Shown one piece after another: positions 6,342-14,464 of a DNA stretch of 64,000 bases. Made by a program: the position numbers and the translations under genes. The stretch lies in NCBI GenBank assembly GCA_963780655.1, contig CAWACP010000006.1:310001-374000 (forward strand), written 5' to 3'. The notes under the pieces are model-generated. The model was not told where the DNA came from and did no database searches. It worked only from the letters and a program-made list of their open reading frames with translations. How positions within the stretch are numbered: the stretch's first letter is position 1; each line of letters begins with the position of its first letter. Source of the DNA: CAWACP01 sp963780655 (GTDB taxonomy: Bacteria; Acidobacteriota; Terriglobia; Bryobacterales; Bryobacteraceae).

Positions 6342-9047
6342 CTATCCTGTTCTCGGGAACTCGATGATTCGGCCGCTCGACAGGCCGACTCCGAGAGCTT
6401 CCCCGACTTTCTCGGCGAGGGCGGTGACGGTGTAAGGCTTTTGCATGAAGCCGGCTACCGAAGCGGACGCAAAGCCCTTACGCGCGTCCTCCTCCGGATA
6501 GCCGCTGCTGATAATGATCTTCATGTTCGGGTACTTGTTTGCCAGAATCGGCGCCAGCTCATCCCCGCCCATGGACGGCATGGCCAGATCGATCAGCGCA
6601 ACGGAGGGCAGGGAGGGAGCATTGGCCAGCAACTCCAGCGCGTCCTTGCCGTTGCTCGCTTCAAGGACCGCATAGCCGCAATGCCTCAATGTCATGCACG
6701 CCAGCTTGCGAACCATCTCCTCGTCATCCACCACGAGAATGGTCGAGTATCCACGATGCTGTTCGCGCGGCGCTTCCGATTCGGGCTCCCTCGTCCGCGT
6801 CTTATTAGAGGCCGGGAGGAACACCCGAAAAGTCGTTCCGACGCCCGGTGAACTTTCGACGTCGATGAAGCCTCCGCTGGCGCTAACGATTCCGTGGACG
6901 GCTGCCAGACCCAGGCCGCGGCCCGTGAACTTAGTCGAGAAGAACGGATCGAAAATATTCGAGATCGTGGCGTCGTCCATCCCCGTGCCGTTGTCCCGCA
7001 CTTCGAGGCTGACATAGGCGCCAGCGGCGACATCGTAGGTTGTGGAATGCCGCAGGGCCACGTCGGGCGTAACCTCGCAATGTCCAGTCGTGATTTCTAT
7101 CCGCCCGTCCTGCTTTGGTGGCGTAGCCTCCCCTGCATTGATGACGAGATTCATCAGGATCTGCTCAATCTGGCTGGGGTCCGCTTCGACATAAGGCAGG
7201 TCCCTGGCAAGATTAGAACAAATGGTCAGCCGTCTGGGAACCGATGCAGCCAGAAGCTCCTTCGATTCGGATACGAGTTCCGTGAGGTCTACCAGCTTCG
7301 TGATGGTATGGCCCTTTCCCGCATACGCCAGCAATTGCTTCGTCAGACTGGCGGCCTGTTCCGACGCGGAGAGGATTCCCTGAGCGTGTTCGCAGGATGA
7401 GCACTCGGAGAGGGCGGCGCTGGCATTCCCCATGATGACAGTCAGCAGATTATTGAAGTCGTGGGCAATACCCCTCGCCAGGAGCCCGATGCTCTCCAGC
7501 TTTTGTGTGTGCCGCAGACGCTCTTCAGCGTACCTGCGCCCGGTAATCTCCATGCACCCGCCGACTAAGAGGACGGCACGGCGGTGTTCGCCGTCGCCTT
7601 CGAAAAAGACCCGCCCGTGTGATGCCACCCAATGCACTGAGCCATCCGGCCACACGACACGGAACTCCTGGTCGAACAACCCGCCAGAGGCGCCGGATAT
7701 CGCCTGCCTTACGGCTTTGGTGGTGGCGGCCCGGTCATCCGGATGAATTCGGGCGATGGCCTCGTGGTAATCGATGCGACCTCCCGTCGAAATGCCGAAA
7801 ATGGCATCGCACCGACCATCCCAGGATCCGCTGTCGCCGTCGAAGCGATACTCCCACGCGCCCATTTCCGCCGCTTCCAGAACCAGATGTAATTGCTGGT
7901 TCATCTCAGCCAACTGGCTCGTCCGCTCGGCTACCGTGGAGGCCAACGTATCTTTGACGAATTCCTGTCGTCTCAGGCTTTCCCGCATCTCATGCACGAC
8001 TGCATTCCGTCTGCGCACCAGAATCATGCCGACCAAAGCAAGAACCGCCACGACTCCCGACATCATCTCAACCCGTTCTGTCCGGTGAAAATCGGCGAGC
8101 GCTTCACTGCTGTCCACCCTGGAAACCAGAACGCTGTCTATCGACGGAATCTTCTGCATCGCAGCCATCACGCCGTCTCCCCGATCGTCAAAAAACTGGT
8201 CGAAGACAACGCGGTCTTCAGTTGCTGAAGCAGCAGCCCTGATCAACGTATCCGGCGCATGAATGCGGTCCGAGAGTCCCGCCGCTCCGTTTCGGCGCGG
8301 CGATTTGTAGCGCTCCTCAACATCCGGTAACCGCAGGAATATTGTTTCGCCCGTACGCGTGGGGAGCCTGGGGAGGAGTAGTGGAAGAAGCTCCCGAGAA
8401 AACGGATCGAGAATCGCTACAGCACCGACAGGGCGCGGCGCATTCAATCCGGGGGTTGTAATGCCAGAAAACACCGGCATCATGAAGATAAGGGACAGCT
8501 CGTGTTCGGGGCTCCGGGCTAACGCGACTGAATAGTGCCCGCTTCGAATAACCGATCCAAACGTCTGCGCAAACGCGGGGCTCCGAACCACCGTGCTCCA
8601 TGACGAAGAGTCAGTCGCGTTTAGCGCGACCCGCCCTCGATCGTCGAGTAAATAGAGCGCGGCATACTCATAGACTCTTCTGTAATCGTCGAACAAATTC
8701 AAAACGTGCTCTTGCAGAGCGCTACGCGGGAGAGACTTCGAGTTTCCGTCGGTTCCTGCGAGCAACAATTCCCTGATGGGAGCCAGGCGAGCCAGCACGT
8801 GGGCATCGTCCTGGCTCTGCTGAAGCGAACTCGTCAAGGTCCATGTAAGGTACCGCACCTCAGTGGACAGTTGAGATCTCCAGACGTTTAGCGTTGTTCG
8901 GTAATCGCGCTGAATTACGTACCCGATGAAGCCCGCGATCAGGGCTGTTCCGAAGACGAATGCGAGAATATCGGATCTGGAAAGGACACGGGTTCGTTCT
9001 GGAGGCGGAAGGGGCCGCAGTTCATCGGCTGAGTGGGCTTCTCTCAT
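6342..9047 (-). CDS. Hybrid sensor histidine kinase with PAS and C-terminal receiver
   Basis: 901 residues. TM1 is at about 27-46, an extracytoplasmic sensor region at 47-325 (double-Cache-like length) and TM2 at about 328-344. A PAS domain follows at about 388-505, with RVVWPDGSVHWV. The HisKA domain holds the phospho-acceptor His529 in GIAHDFNN. HATPase_c has NLVINAGEA, DNGTGM and GRGLGL at 633-714. The receiver (about 768-885) has acidic residues D774/D775, phospho-acceptor D820 and Lys870. It should relay an external signal by His-to-Asp transfer within one polypeptide. No DNA-binding partner is adjacent. The ATG at 9047 has GGAG 10 nt upstream. The stop lies 5 bp from the tRNA-like fragment. 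It is the only long intact gene in the insertion. Confidence 0.9.
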   Translation of the reverse strand: MREAHSADELRPLPPPERTRVLSRSDILAFVFGTALIAGFIGYVIQRDYRTTLNVWRSQLSTEVRYLTWTLTSSLQQSQDDAHVLARLAPIRELLLAGTDGNSKSLPRSALQEHVLNLFDDYRRVYEYAALYLLDDRGRVALNATDSSSWSTVVRSPAFAQTFGSVIRSGHYSVALARSPEHELSLIFMMPVFSGITTPGLNAPRPVGAVAILDPFSRELLPLLLPRLPTRTGETIFLRLPDVEERYKSPRRNGAAGLSDRIHAPDTLIRAAASATEDRVVFDQFFDDRGDGVMAAMQKIPSIDSVLVSRVDSSEALADFHRTERVEMMSGVVAVLALVGMILVRRRNAVVHEMRESLRRQEFVKDTLASTVAERTSQLAEMNQQLHLVLEAAEMGAWEYRFDGDSGSWDGRCDAIFGISTGGRIDYHEAIARIHPDDRAATTKAVRQAISGASGGLFDQEFRVVWPDGSVHWVASHGRVFFEGDGEHRRAVLLVGGCMEITGRRYAEERLRHTQKLESIGLLARGIAHDFNNLLTVIMGNASAALSECSSCEHAQGILSASEQAASLTKQLLAYAGKGHTITKLVDLTELVSESKELLAASVPRRLTICSNLARDLPYVEADPSQIEQILMNLVINAGEATPPKQDGRIEITTGHCEVTPDVALRHSTTYDVAAGAYVSLEVRDNGTGMDDATISNIFDPFFSTKFTGRGLGLAAVHGIVSASGGFIDVESSPGVGTTFRVFLPASNKTRTREPESEAPREQHRGYSTILVVDDEEMVRKLACMTLRHCGYAVLEASNGKDALELLANAPSLPSVALIDLAMPSMGGDELAPILANKYPNMKIIISSGYPEEDARKGFASASVAGFMQKPYTVTALAEKVGEALGVGLSSGRIIEFPRTG

Positions 9048-9282
9048 TTCCGGCTCCAGCTAGTCTGAGGCTACACCATTCGTTAGCCCTGCGTTTGCCG
9101 GGCCTGTTCTGTTTTCATTTGAAACAACTGCCGGACGGCCAATCCATCCCGCCGCGGGCATCAGCGACGTGCGAGCGAGTGCCCTGCATATCCATCGCAA
9201 CGCGCCCCGAACGCCTGGTGGTCTAAAGTAATCTGCTTCGACGTTCGAATATATCAGTGAGACTCAAGCAGCTAACTGACAT
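9048..9282. other. Intergenic, nothing recognised
   Basis: The gap between the histidine kinase start and the small ORF has lower GC than its surroundings and no coding signal on either strand. It presumably holds the histidine kinase promoter, but no convincing -35/-10 pair was found. Confidence 0.4.
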
Positions 9283-9447
9283 ATGAAACGAATTCAGTCT
9301 TTTCGATTCCTGGTTCCCCTGCTGGCATTAATGACCGTCACCAACCCGCTGGCCCGACCCATCAAGGTCCCACCACCTCGACCGTCCGGAACCGTAATTG
9401 TCGACGTTCTGTTGGGCGTAATCACAAGTCTGTCGGCCACGTTGTAG
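9283..9447 (+). CDS. Small secreted protein or truncated gene
   Basis: 54 codons from an ATG at 9283 to a TAG at 9445-9447. The start, MKRIQSFRFLVPLLALM, looks like a Sec signal peptide. A Pro-rich segment (KVPPPRP) and a hydrophobic tail (VIVDVLLGVITSLSATL) follow. No family is recognised. It ends 50 bp before the left inverted repeat of the IS6-type element, so it may be a truncated gene rather than a complete peptide. Confidence 0.4.
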   Translation: MKRIQSFRFLVPLLALMTVTNPLARPIKVPPPRPSGTVIVDVLLGVITSLSATL

Positions 9448-9496
9448 CAGACGAATTCCGGCATGCCAGGCGGAACAGAAATTGACCGTTCCAGCG

Positions 9497-10311
9497 GAAG
9501 TGTTGCAGCTTCGCGACTGGAGATCTGGTAGGTATCGAGGTGAGTTCCGACCCGAGAGTTTTGTTCCGCAAGCGACAGTTCGCCGCGGAGATAATCGTGA
9601 CCTGCGTGTGGTGGTATCTCCGATTCTCCCTGAGTCTGCGTGATGTCGAAGAGCTCATGATCGAGCGAGGCGTGGCCGTCGACCATACGACAATCTGGCG
9701 GTGGATCCAGAGATACGCGCCCGAAGTGCAGCGTCGCCTGCAAGGGCATCTGCGTACAAAAGGGTCAACCTGGCACATGGACGAAACGTTTGTGCGCGTC
9801 GCCGGCCGCTGGATGTACCTGTTCCGCGCAGTAGACACCGTCGGCCAGACGGTCGATTTCTATCTTTCCGAAACCCGTGACCGCCAAGCCGCGAAGAGCT
9901 TTCTGCAGCGTGTTCTGGCGAACCCGGATAACACAGCTCCGCATGTGTTCGTCAGGGACAAACTGCGCAGCTATCCCGCAGCGATCCGGGAAATGCAGAG
10001 CGGTGGAGAATTGCCTCGGCGATGTTGCCAACGAACTCGTCGCTACGCCAACAACCGTATCGAATCGGATCACCGGCATGTGAAGCGGCGCCTGCGGGCC
10101 ATGCAGGGTCCGCGGACGGCTACGACCGCCGGGTTGGTGATTGCCGGAATCGAGGCGGTACAATGATTCGGAAAGGGCAGGTGCTGGGGATCACAAAAAC
10201 GAACGTTCACGGTCAGGCGTGGATCTTTGGCGCCCTGTTCGGTCTCAACTAAGACCCGGGTGGATCAACACGCCCATGGCGCGCGTTCATGGCAGACTGT
10301 TGCAACACTTC
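9497..10311 (+). mobile_element. IS6-type insertion sequence with terminal repeats
   Basis: GAAGTGTTGCA at 9497-9507 is matched by its reverse complement TGCAACACTTC at 10301-10311. These terminal inverted repeats enclose an IS6-like transposase in an 815-bp element, within the usual IS6 size range. The 8 bp outside each end do not match, so no target duplication of IS6 type is seen. The right end coincides with the junction to the split Cdd1-like gene. Confidence 0.65.
9540..10252 (+). pseudogene. IS6-family DDE transposase, frameshifted
   Basis: The main frame (9540-10166, GTG start) carries the IS6 fold: a helix-turn-helix-like N-terminus (DHTTIWRWIQRYAP), WHMDETFVRVAGRWMYLFRAVD with D81, VRDKLRSYP with D140 and NNRIESDHRHVKRR with E175. 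Two faults are visible. Residues about 160-169 (RRCCQRTRRY) look like an out-of-frame patch, because the next frame reads GDVANELV there. The usual C-terminal block MIRKGQV continues in a different frame (ATG at about 10163, ending 10252), after a one-base loss. The element is probably no longer able to transpose itself. Confidence 0.75.
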
Positions 10312-10312
10312 A

Positions 10313-10439
10313 GCTCGTAGAGTTCGTGAGCGTCGCAGCGTGCTAGCTGCTCCACTGACCGGATGCCGAGCACCTCAAAATCGGCGATTGTCGCAGGCCC
10401 AACACTGCCGAGATCCTTCAGCAATCGTGTATCGGCCAT
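10313..10439 (-). pseudogene. N-terminal half of a Cdd1-like helix-hairpin-helix protein
   Basis: From an ATG at 10439 the minus strand reads MADTRLLKDLGSVGPATIAD then FEVLGIRSVEQLARCDAHELYE, where it meets the IS6 right end. The GSVGPATIADFEVLGI segment is a helix-hairpin-helix motif, as in the Cdd1/TfoX-C families. The continuation ERIWAITGERHDPC is found 4.5 kb away at 5627-5792 on the same strand. Joined at the shared GAGC they would give a protein of about 97 residues, the usual family length. The start is divergent from thrC and only 17 bp from it. Confidence 0.6.
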
Positions 10440-10456
10440 ACTGATTATTTACCACC

Positions 10457-11764
10457 ATGCAAGCCGAATTGCTATGCTTCGATCGCCATTGCCGCGCCCG
10501 ATTTCCCATCGATGCCGTCCTCTACAACTGTCCGCAGTGCGGCAGCCTGCTGGAAGCGGCTTTGACCGGTCCCCGGCCCGATGTGGCGGCGCTGAAGCAG
10601 ACGTGGCGCGAACGGCGCATGTGCAACACGAAACTCGACCAGAGCGGCGTGTGGCGCTATCGCGAACTCCTGCCGTTCGACGATAGTCTGGCGCACGTTG
10701 TCTCCCTTCGCGAGGGCAACACGCCGCTGCTGGATGCCGGCCGTGCGGCCGGGTATGGCGGCCTCGACCGTCTCACCTTCAAACACCAGGGCTTCAATCC
10801 CACCGGATCGTTCAAGGACAACGGCATGACCTGCGGCGTCACCCGGGCAAGGCGTCTGGGGATGACGCGCGTCGCCTGCGTTTCCACCGGGAACACTTCG
10901 GCCTCCATGGCAGCTTACGCCAGTGCGGCGGGATTCGAGCCTGTAGTCTTCCTTCCCGAAGGCAACATCTCTTATGGCAAGCTCGCGCAGGCGCTCGAGT
11001 ACGGCGCAAGGACGCTGCAGGTCGAAGCGAACTTCGACCAGATCCTCGCGCTGGTTCGCACCCTGGCGGACGAACTCGGAATGTATCTGCTGAACTCCAT
11101 CAATCCGTTTCGCATTGAAGGCCAGAAGAGTATCGTCATTGAAATGATGGACCAGCTCGACTGGAACCCGCCGGACTGGATCGTGCTGCCCGGCGGCAAC
11201 CTCGGCAATACGTCGGCATTCGGCAAGGCGCTGCGGGAACTGCATGACTTCGGTTTCATCCAGCGCATGCCGCGTCTGGCGGTGGTGCAGGCCGCGGGCG
11301 CGGCGCCGTTCTGGAGTCTGGTGAACGAAGGCGGCCCGTTCACCAGCGTCGCGAAGCCGGAAACGCTGGCGACGGCCATCCGCATCGGCGACCCCGTTTC
11401 CTGGCCGAAGGCGCTGGCCGAGATCCAGGCATCGAGCGGCGTGGTGGCGCGAGTCACCGAGCAGGAGATCGCTGATGCGAAGGCGCAGATCGGGCGCGCC
11501 GGCATCGGCTGCGAACCCGCGTCGGCTGCAACGCTCGCCGGCATTCGGCGCCTGACGGCTGCGGGAGTGATCGGCAGCGGCGCCAACGTGGTGGCCGTCC
11601 TGACCGGCAACCTTCTGAAGGACCCCGACTACATCTACCGCTATCACACCGGCGCGTTACAGGCGCCTGACGGAACGCCTGTTGCATCGACATTCGGTAA
11701 TCAACCTGTAACCGTGCCCGCGGATGCCTCTGCAATTAGTAAGTTACTTTCCGGTAACTCGTGA
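10457..11764 (+). CDS. thrC: Threonine synthase
   Basis: 435 residues. This PLP enzyme converts O-phosphohomoserine to threonine. The N-terminus carries a zinc-ribbon-like C7..C12...C25..C28 pattern. The cofactor Lys120 is in GFNPTGSFKDNGMTCG, followed by CVSTGNTSASMAAYAS, the glycine-rich LPGGNLGNTSAFGKAL and VLTGNLLKDP near the C-terminus. Homoserine kinase and dehydrogenase are not adjacent. The ATG at 10457 has no strong Shine-Dalgarno (ATTTACCACC precedes it). The gene lies just outside the insertion and is intact. Confidence 0.93.
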   Translation: MQAELLCFDRHCRARFPIDAVLYNCPQCGSLLEAALTGPRPDVAALKQTWRERRMCNTKLDQSGVWRYRELLPFDDSLAHVVSLREGNTPLLDAGRAAGYGGLDRLTFKHQGFNPTGSFKDNGMTCGVTRARRLGMTRVACVSTGNTSASMAAYASAAGFEPVVFLPEGNISYGKLAQALEYGARTLQVEANFDQILALVRTLADELGMYLLNSINPFRIEGQKSIVIEMMDQLDWNPPDWIVLPGGNLGNTSAFGKALRELHDFGFIQRMPRLAVVQAAGAAPFWSLVNEGGPFTSVAKPETLATAIRIGDPVSWPKALAEIQASSGVVARVTEQEIADAKAQIGRAGIGCEPASAATLAGIRRLTAAGVIGSGANVVAVLTGNLLKDPDYIYRYHTGALQAPDGTPVASTFGNQPVTVPADASAISKLLSGNS

Positions 11765-11860
11765 TTTCATCGACTTACATAACCTAACGCGCGCGAATTC
11801 AGACTTCGTAATGGAACGGTTCTGACCTTCATCCGTAATTCCTTGTGAAGGAGAATCATC

Positions 11861-12184
11861 TTGACGATGAGAACTGTTCTGTTGACGGCGCTGGCGTTTA
11901 CCGGCGCGGCCCTTGCGAGCGCCAGCACTTACAACGTGGAAATACTGGAGGACCTGACCGTCCACGGCGCTCCCCTCAAGGCCGGCGAGTATCGGGTGGA
12001 AGTGGACGGCGACAAAGCCGTTTTCCATCACGGGAAGAAGACGACCGAAGCTCCGGCGAAGATGGAAACGAACGCCGGTAAGTTCCAGAAGACCAGTGTG
12101 CGCTACAACAATGCCGGCGGCGAGATGCGTCTCCAGGAGATCGATCTCGGCGGTAGCAACGTCCGCATCGTATTCGAGGACTGA
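11861..12184 (+). CDS. Small secreted protein of unknown function
   Basis: 107 residues with a signal peptide (MRTVLLTALAFTGAALASAS). It is followed by a beta-rich domain with an ILEDLTVHGAPLKAGEYRV segment and a conserved-looking C-terminus, EIDLGGSNVRIVF. AAGGAG lies 7 nt before the TTG at 11861 and 13 nt before the in-frame ATG at 11867, so TTG is the better start. The KAGEY motif recurs in small secreted proteins of Acidobacteriota, but I cannot name a family or function. Confidence 0.7.
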   Translation: MTMRTVLLTALAFTGAALASASTYNVEILEDLTVHGAPLKAGEYRVEVDGDKAVFHHGKKTTEAPAKMETNAGKFQKTSVRYNNAGGEMRLQEIDLGGSNVRIVFED

Positions 12185-12192
12185 GCGTGAAC

Positions 12193-12224
12193 GTGGGGCA
12201 GGCGATCGGTTCTGGTCGCCTGCC
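12193..12224. repeat. Palindromic repeat, family C
   Basis: GTGGGGCAGGCGATCGGTTC followed by GGTCGCCTGCC forms a hairpin between two plus-strand genes. It is nearly identical to the left arm of the large palindrome at 26983-27018. Confidence 0.7.
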
Positions 12225-12245
12225 ACTCCGGGCCTGCCAAGGCGA

Positions 12246-12251
12246 TACAAT
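12246..12251 (+). promoter_or_regulatory. -10 box abutting the GTG start at 12258
   Basis: TACAAT ends 6 nt before the start codon with no Shine-Dalgarno between, which would place transcription initiation at or next to the GTG. Confidence 0.5.
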
Positions 12252-12257
12252 CCAATC

Positions 12258-12815
12258 GTGAACTGCGCCCATTGCAGCCAGCCGATTGATCCTGTCTTCG
12301 AGCAGGCCGCGGTTCGGGGTCTTCATTGGTACCACCTGTTGTGCAGCCCCGACTACCGCAGGTCTGCCGACGAATACTGGGCGGCGCGTCCCGATCAGAT
12401 CCCCATGCATGCGCATCTGGTGGATAACTGGTCGAGCGGCGTGCATGATTTCCGCATATATTACTTCTTCAGCAACCTCGTCGATCCGAGCGAGAGCGAG
12501 CAGTATCAGGAAAGTACGCTCGCCGTTGTGCCGTTGCGCGTGCCAAAGCAGATGCTTCGCGAGCGGCAATACCGGGAGGCGATGGAGTTGCTGGCGACGC
12601 AGCTCGAATCCCTCGGCTTCACCGTGTACCGCAACTACCATAAGAACCAGCCCTGGGATAACTGGCGCTTCGAGGATCTGGAGGGCAAGGAAGCGAAATA
12701 CCCGCCCGTGTATTCCGCTCGCGGCGATTCCGAGAGCGCCGTGGTGGCGGATGACGACGGCCGCCTGCACTGCGCGAGTTGCGGCGCTAAGCTGGGCCAG
12801 CTCCGGATGGCATAG
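12258..12815 (+). CDS. Hypothetical protein with terminal zinc-ribbon motifs
   Basis: 185 residues from a GTG. The N-terminus reads NCAHCSQPIDP...HWYHLLC, with two CxxC-type or His/Cys ligands. The C-terminus ends with LHCASCGAKLGQL. The two half-ribbons flank a middle region rich in aromatic residues (IYYFFSNLVDPSE, PWDNWRFEDLEG). The cysteine spacing suggests one zinc site at each end, or one shared site. No family is recognised. A -10 box directly abuts the start, so translation is probably leaderless. Codon bias is strong and the gene is probably real. Confidence 0.7.
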   Translation: MNCAHCSQPIDPVFEQAAVRGLHWYHLLCSPDYRRSADEYWAARPDQIPMHAHLVDNWSSGVHDFRIYYFFSNLVDPSESEQYQESTLAVVPLRVPKQMLRERQYREAMELLATQLESLGFTVYRNYHKNQPWDNWRFEDLEGKEAKYPPVYSARGDSESAVVADDDGRLHCASCGAKLGQLRMA

Positions 12816-12822
12816 CGGACGG

Positions 12823-13293
12823 TTACTTCGCCGCCACTTTCACCACGAAATAACTGAAGCTCCCACCCTGCCCGAGCAATAACTGGTGCGGCGTCCTGGG
12901 CGGAATGTGCACGACGTCCCCTGGGTGCAGCGACTGCTTTCTACCGTCCGTGATGGAATCTCCGCGGATCTCGCCGGCCGAGACAATCCTGGGATTGACG
13001 ACCTCGCCCCCAACGATCAGGGTTGCGTTACCGGAGCGCACGACAAAGATGTCCGACCAGTTCTCATGCAATTCGGCGTGGCCATCGGCGGTGCGAGCTA
13101 TCAGCATCAGGTTGTGATTCCCGTAGTCGGCCAGAGGGGCGCTGGCGAGCGCCTCGTGCTTCTCGCCCAGCCTCTGTTCAGTCGCACTCAGATCCGCGGC
13201 GGTCCAGCAATGGAAGCCCTCGGGCGCAGTCGCGGTCAGTGGAAACGCGAGGACGACAACCAGAAATGCCGCCTGGCTGAACCACTGTTTCAT
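12823..13293 (-). CDS. Secreted cupin-domain protein
   Basis: 156 residues. A signal peptide (MKQWFSQAAFLVVVLAFPLT) is followed by a single cupin barrel at about residues 55-150. Its motifs include HAELHENWSDIFVVRSG and GDVVHIPPRTPHQLLL. The His/Glu metal ligands of the two cupin motifs are present. The start codon overlaps the stop of the upstream GH172 gene (ATGA), so the two are translated in series. Binding or processing of a sugar released by the neighbour is a plausible role but is inference. Confidence 0.8.
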   Translation of the reverse strand: MKQWFSQAAFLVVVLAFPLTATAPEGFHCWTAADLSATEQRLGEKHEALASAPLADYGNHNLMLIARTADGHAELHENWSDIFVVRSGNATLIVGGEVVNPRIVSAGEIRGDSITDGRKQSLHPGDVVHIPPRTPHQLLLGQGGSFSYFVVKVAAK

Positions 13294-14420
13294 GCCGTCT
13301 TCACCCGCGGGATGCGCGCCTCCACCGGCGGCAGCGGCGGAAAGTCGGTGAACGGCTCGGCCTGATACCAGTAACCGACGCTGAAGAAGTTATCGCCGCG
13401 ATCGTTGGCGTGGCCGTGCTCAATAGTGTGCCGCAGATAGCGTGAGAACGTCACCGGGTTATCGCCATGCCAGCGGTAGCAGCAGTAACGGCCGCCGGTT
13501 CGCTCGGCTGCGGCAATCAGAGGCGCGCCATAAAAATGATGCCCGAATGGCTGCGCGCCATCGCGTCCGCCGAAGTCCCAGCTCCCCAGGAAATAATCCT
13601 CGGACCCTGTTCCGTTGATGGCCGGCTTCGTTTCGTCGTCGACGAAGATCATCTCGTCGCCCTCGCCCCACCACCCGTCGGCGTTCTGCAGAACCCCCAG
13701 AGTCACGCCCATCAGGTGGCCGCGTCCCTTCGCCTCGCAAAACACGTAGTTGTTGCTTCCATCCAGATTCTTTCCGCCGGGGCTCGGCGTCGGCGTGCAG
13801 GGCGCCGCCTGCCGGTACTGCGCGTGGAAATAGAGCGCGTCATTTGGCAGTGCGCTCACGGTCTGGTAATCGATATTCGAGTAGAAGGCCCCCACGGCTT
13901 CCCTGCCCTGATTGGTTACCGTTATGCGCGCCGAGCGGCGGTACGGCATGGCGAAATAGCAGTTGAGCGATTTGCCGGGCGAGCAGGCCAGATACGCCGA
14001 TTCGTAGATGACATACTGGGCCAGGTTCAGTCCAAAGAAATCGCCGATGGGCGTCTCCACGCTGGGCTTCTCCTGGCCGTCCCACCAGGCGCGCAGCACC
14101 AGTTCCTTCAGGTGATTGTCGCTGCGCGCCGCGATGGTGAACCAGATGTGCGTAATCACGCCGGCGCCCTGGGCGTTGAAGACTTCCAGTTCGCCGCCCG
14201 CGGGGATATGGCGCGCGTCGGCGTTGCCGCCGGTGCGATCCCAGGTGCCCTGCTTGAGCGACGTGTAGCGGAGCGCCCGGGCATAATGCGGCAGCGAAGG
14301 CGTGTCCGTGGCCGCGCCGCCGCCGGTGCTCTGCGCCTCGGCGGCGGAGCCGGCCAGCAGAGGCGATGCCGCAATCACGCCGCGCAGGAATCGCCTGCGC
14401 CCTTCCTGTTCCTGTCCCAT
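13290..14420 (-). CDS. GH172-family (DUF2961) glycoside hydrolase, Tat-exported
   Basis: 376 residues. The N-terminus, RRRFLRGVIAASPLLAG, is a Tat signal. The DUF2961 fold follows, with the two expected acidic residues in WWGEGDEMIF (Glu253) and GTGSEDYF (Glu274). These are 21 residues apart, as in characterised GH172 enzymes acting on alpha-fructofuranosides and related furanosides. It should act in the periplasm on a fructan- or arabinofuranose-like glycan. It is coupled by a 4-bp overlap to the cupin gene. The substrate is not determined by sequence. Confidence 0.85.
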   Translation of the reverse strand: MGQEQEGRRRFLRGVIAASPLLAGSAAEAQSTGGGAATDTPSLPHYARALRYTSLKQGTWDRTGGNADARHIPAGGELEVFNAQGAGVITHIWFTIAARSDNHLKELVLRAWWDGQEKPSVETPIGDFFGLNLAQYVIYESAYLACSPGKSLNCYFAMPYRRSARITVTNQGREAVGAFYSNIDYQTVSALPNDALYFHAQYRQAAPCTPTPSPGGKNLDGSNNYVFCEAKGRGHLMGVTLGVLQNADGWWGEGDEMIFVDDETKPAINGTGSEDYFLGSWDFGGRDGAQPFGHHFYGAPLIAAAERTGGRYCCYRWHGDNPVTFSRYLRHTIEHGHANDRGDNFFSVGYWYQAEPFTDFPPLPPVEARIPRVKTA

Positions 14421-14464
14421 GGCGGGATTATACTATTGAGCCGCGGGTTCGGACCTGTGACGCA

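Larger units (their letters stand above)
5793..10312. mobile_element. 4.5-kb composite insertion splitting the Cdd1-like gene
   Basis: The interval is bounded by the two halves of the Cdd1-like gene and by GCTCG on each side. From left to right it contains an IS3-type transposase remnant, a tRNA 3' fragment, a hybrid histidine kinase, a small secreted ORF and a decayed IS6-type element. No matching terminal inverted repeats span the whole segment, so it probably built up by several events rather than as one transposon. It is inferred from gene disruption and content. Confidence 0.5.
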
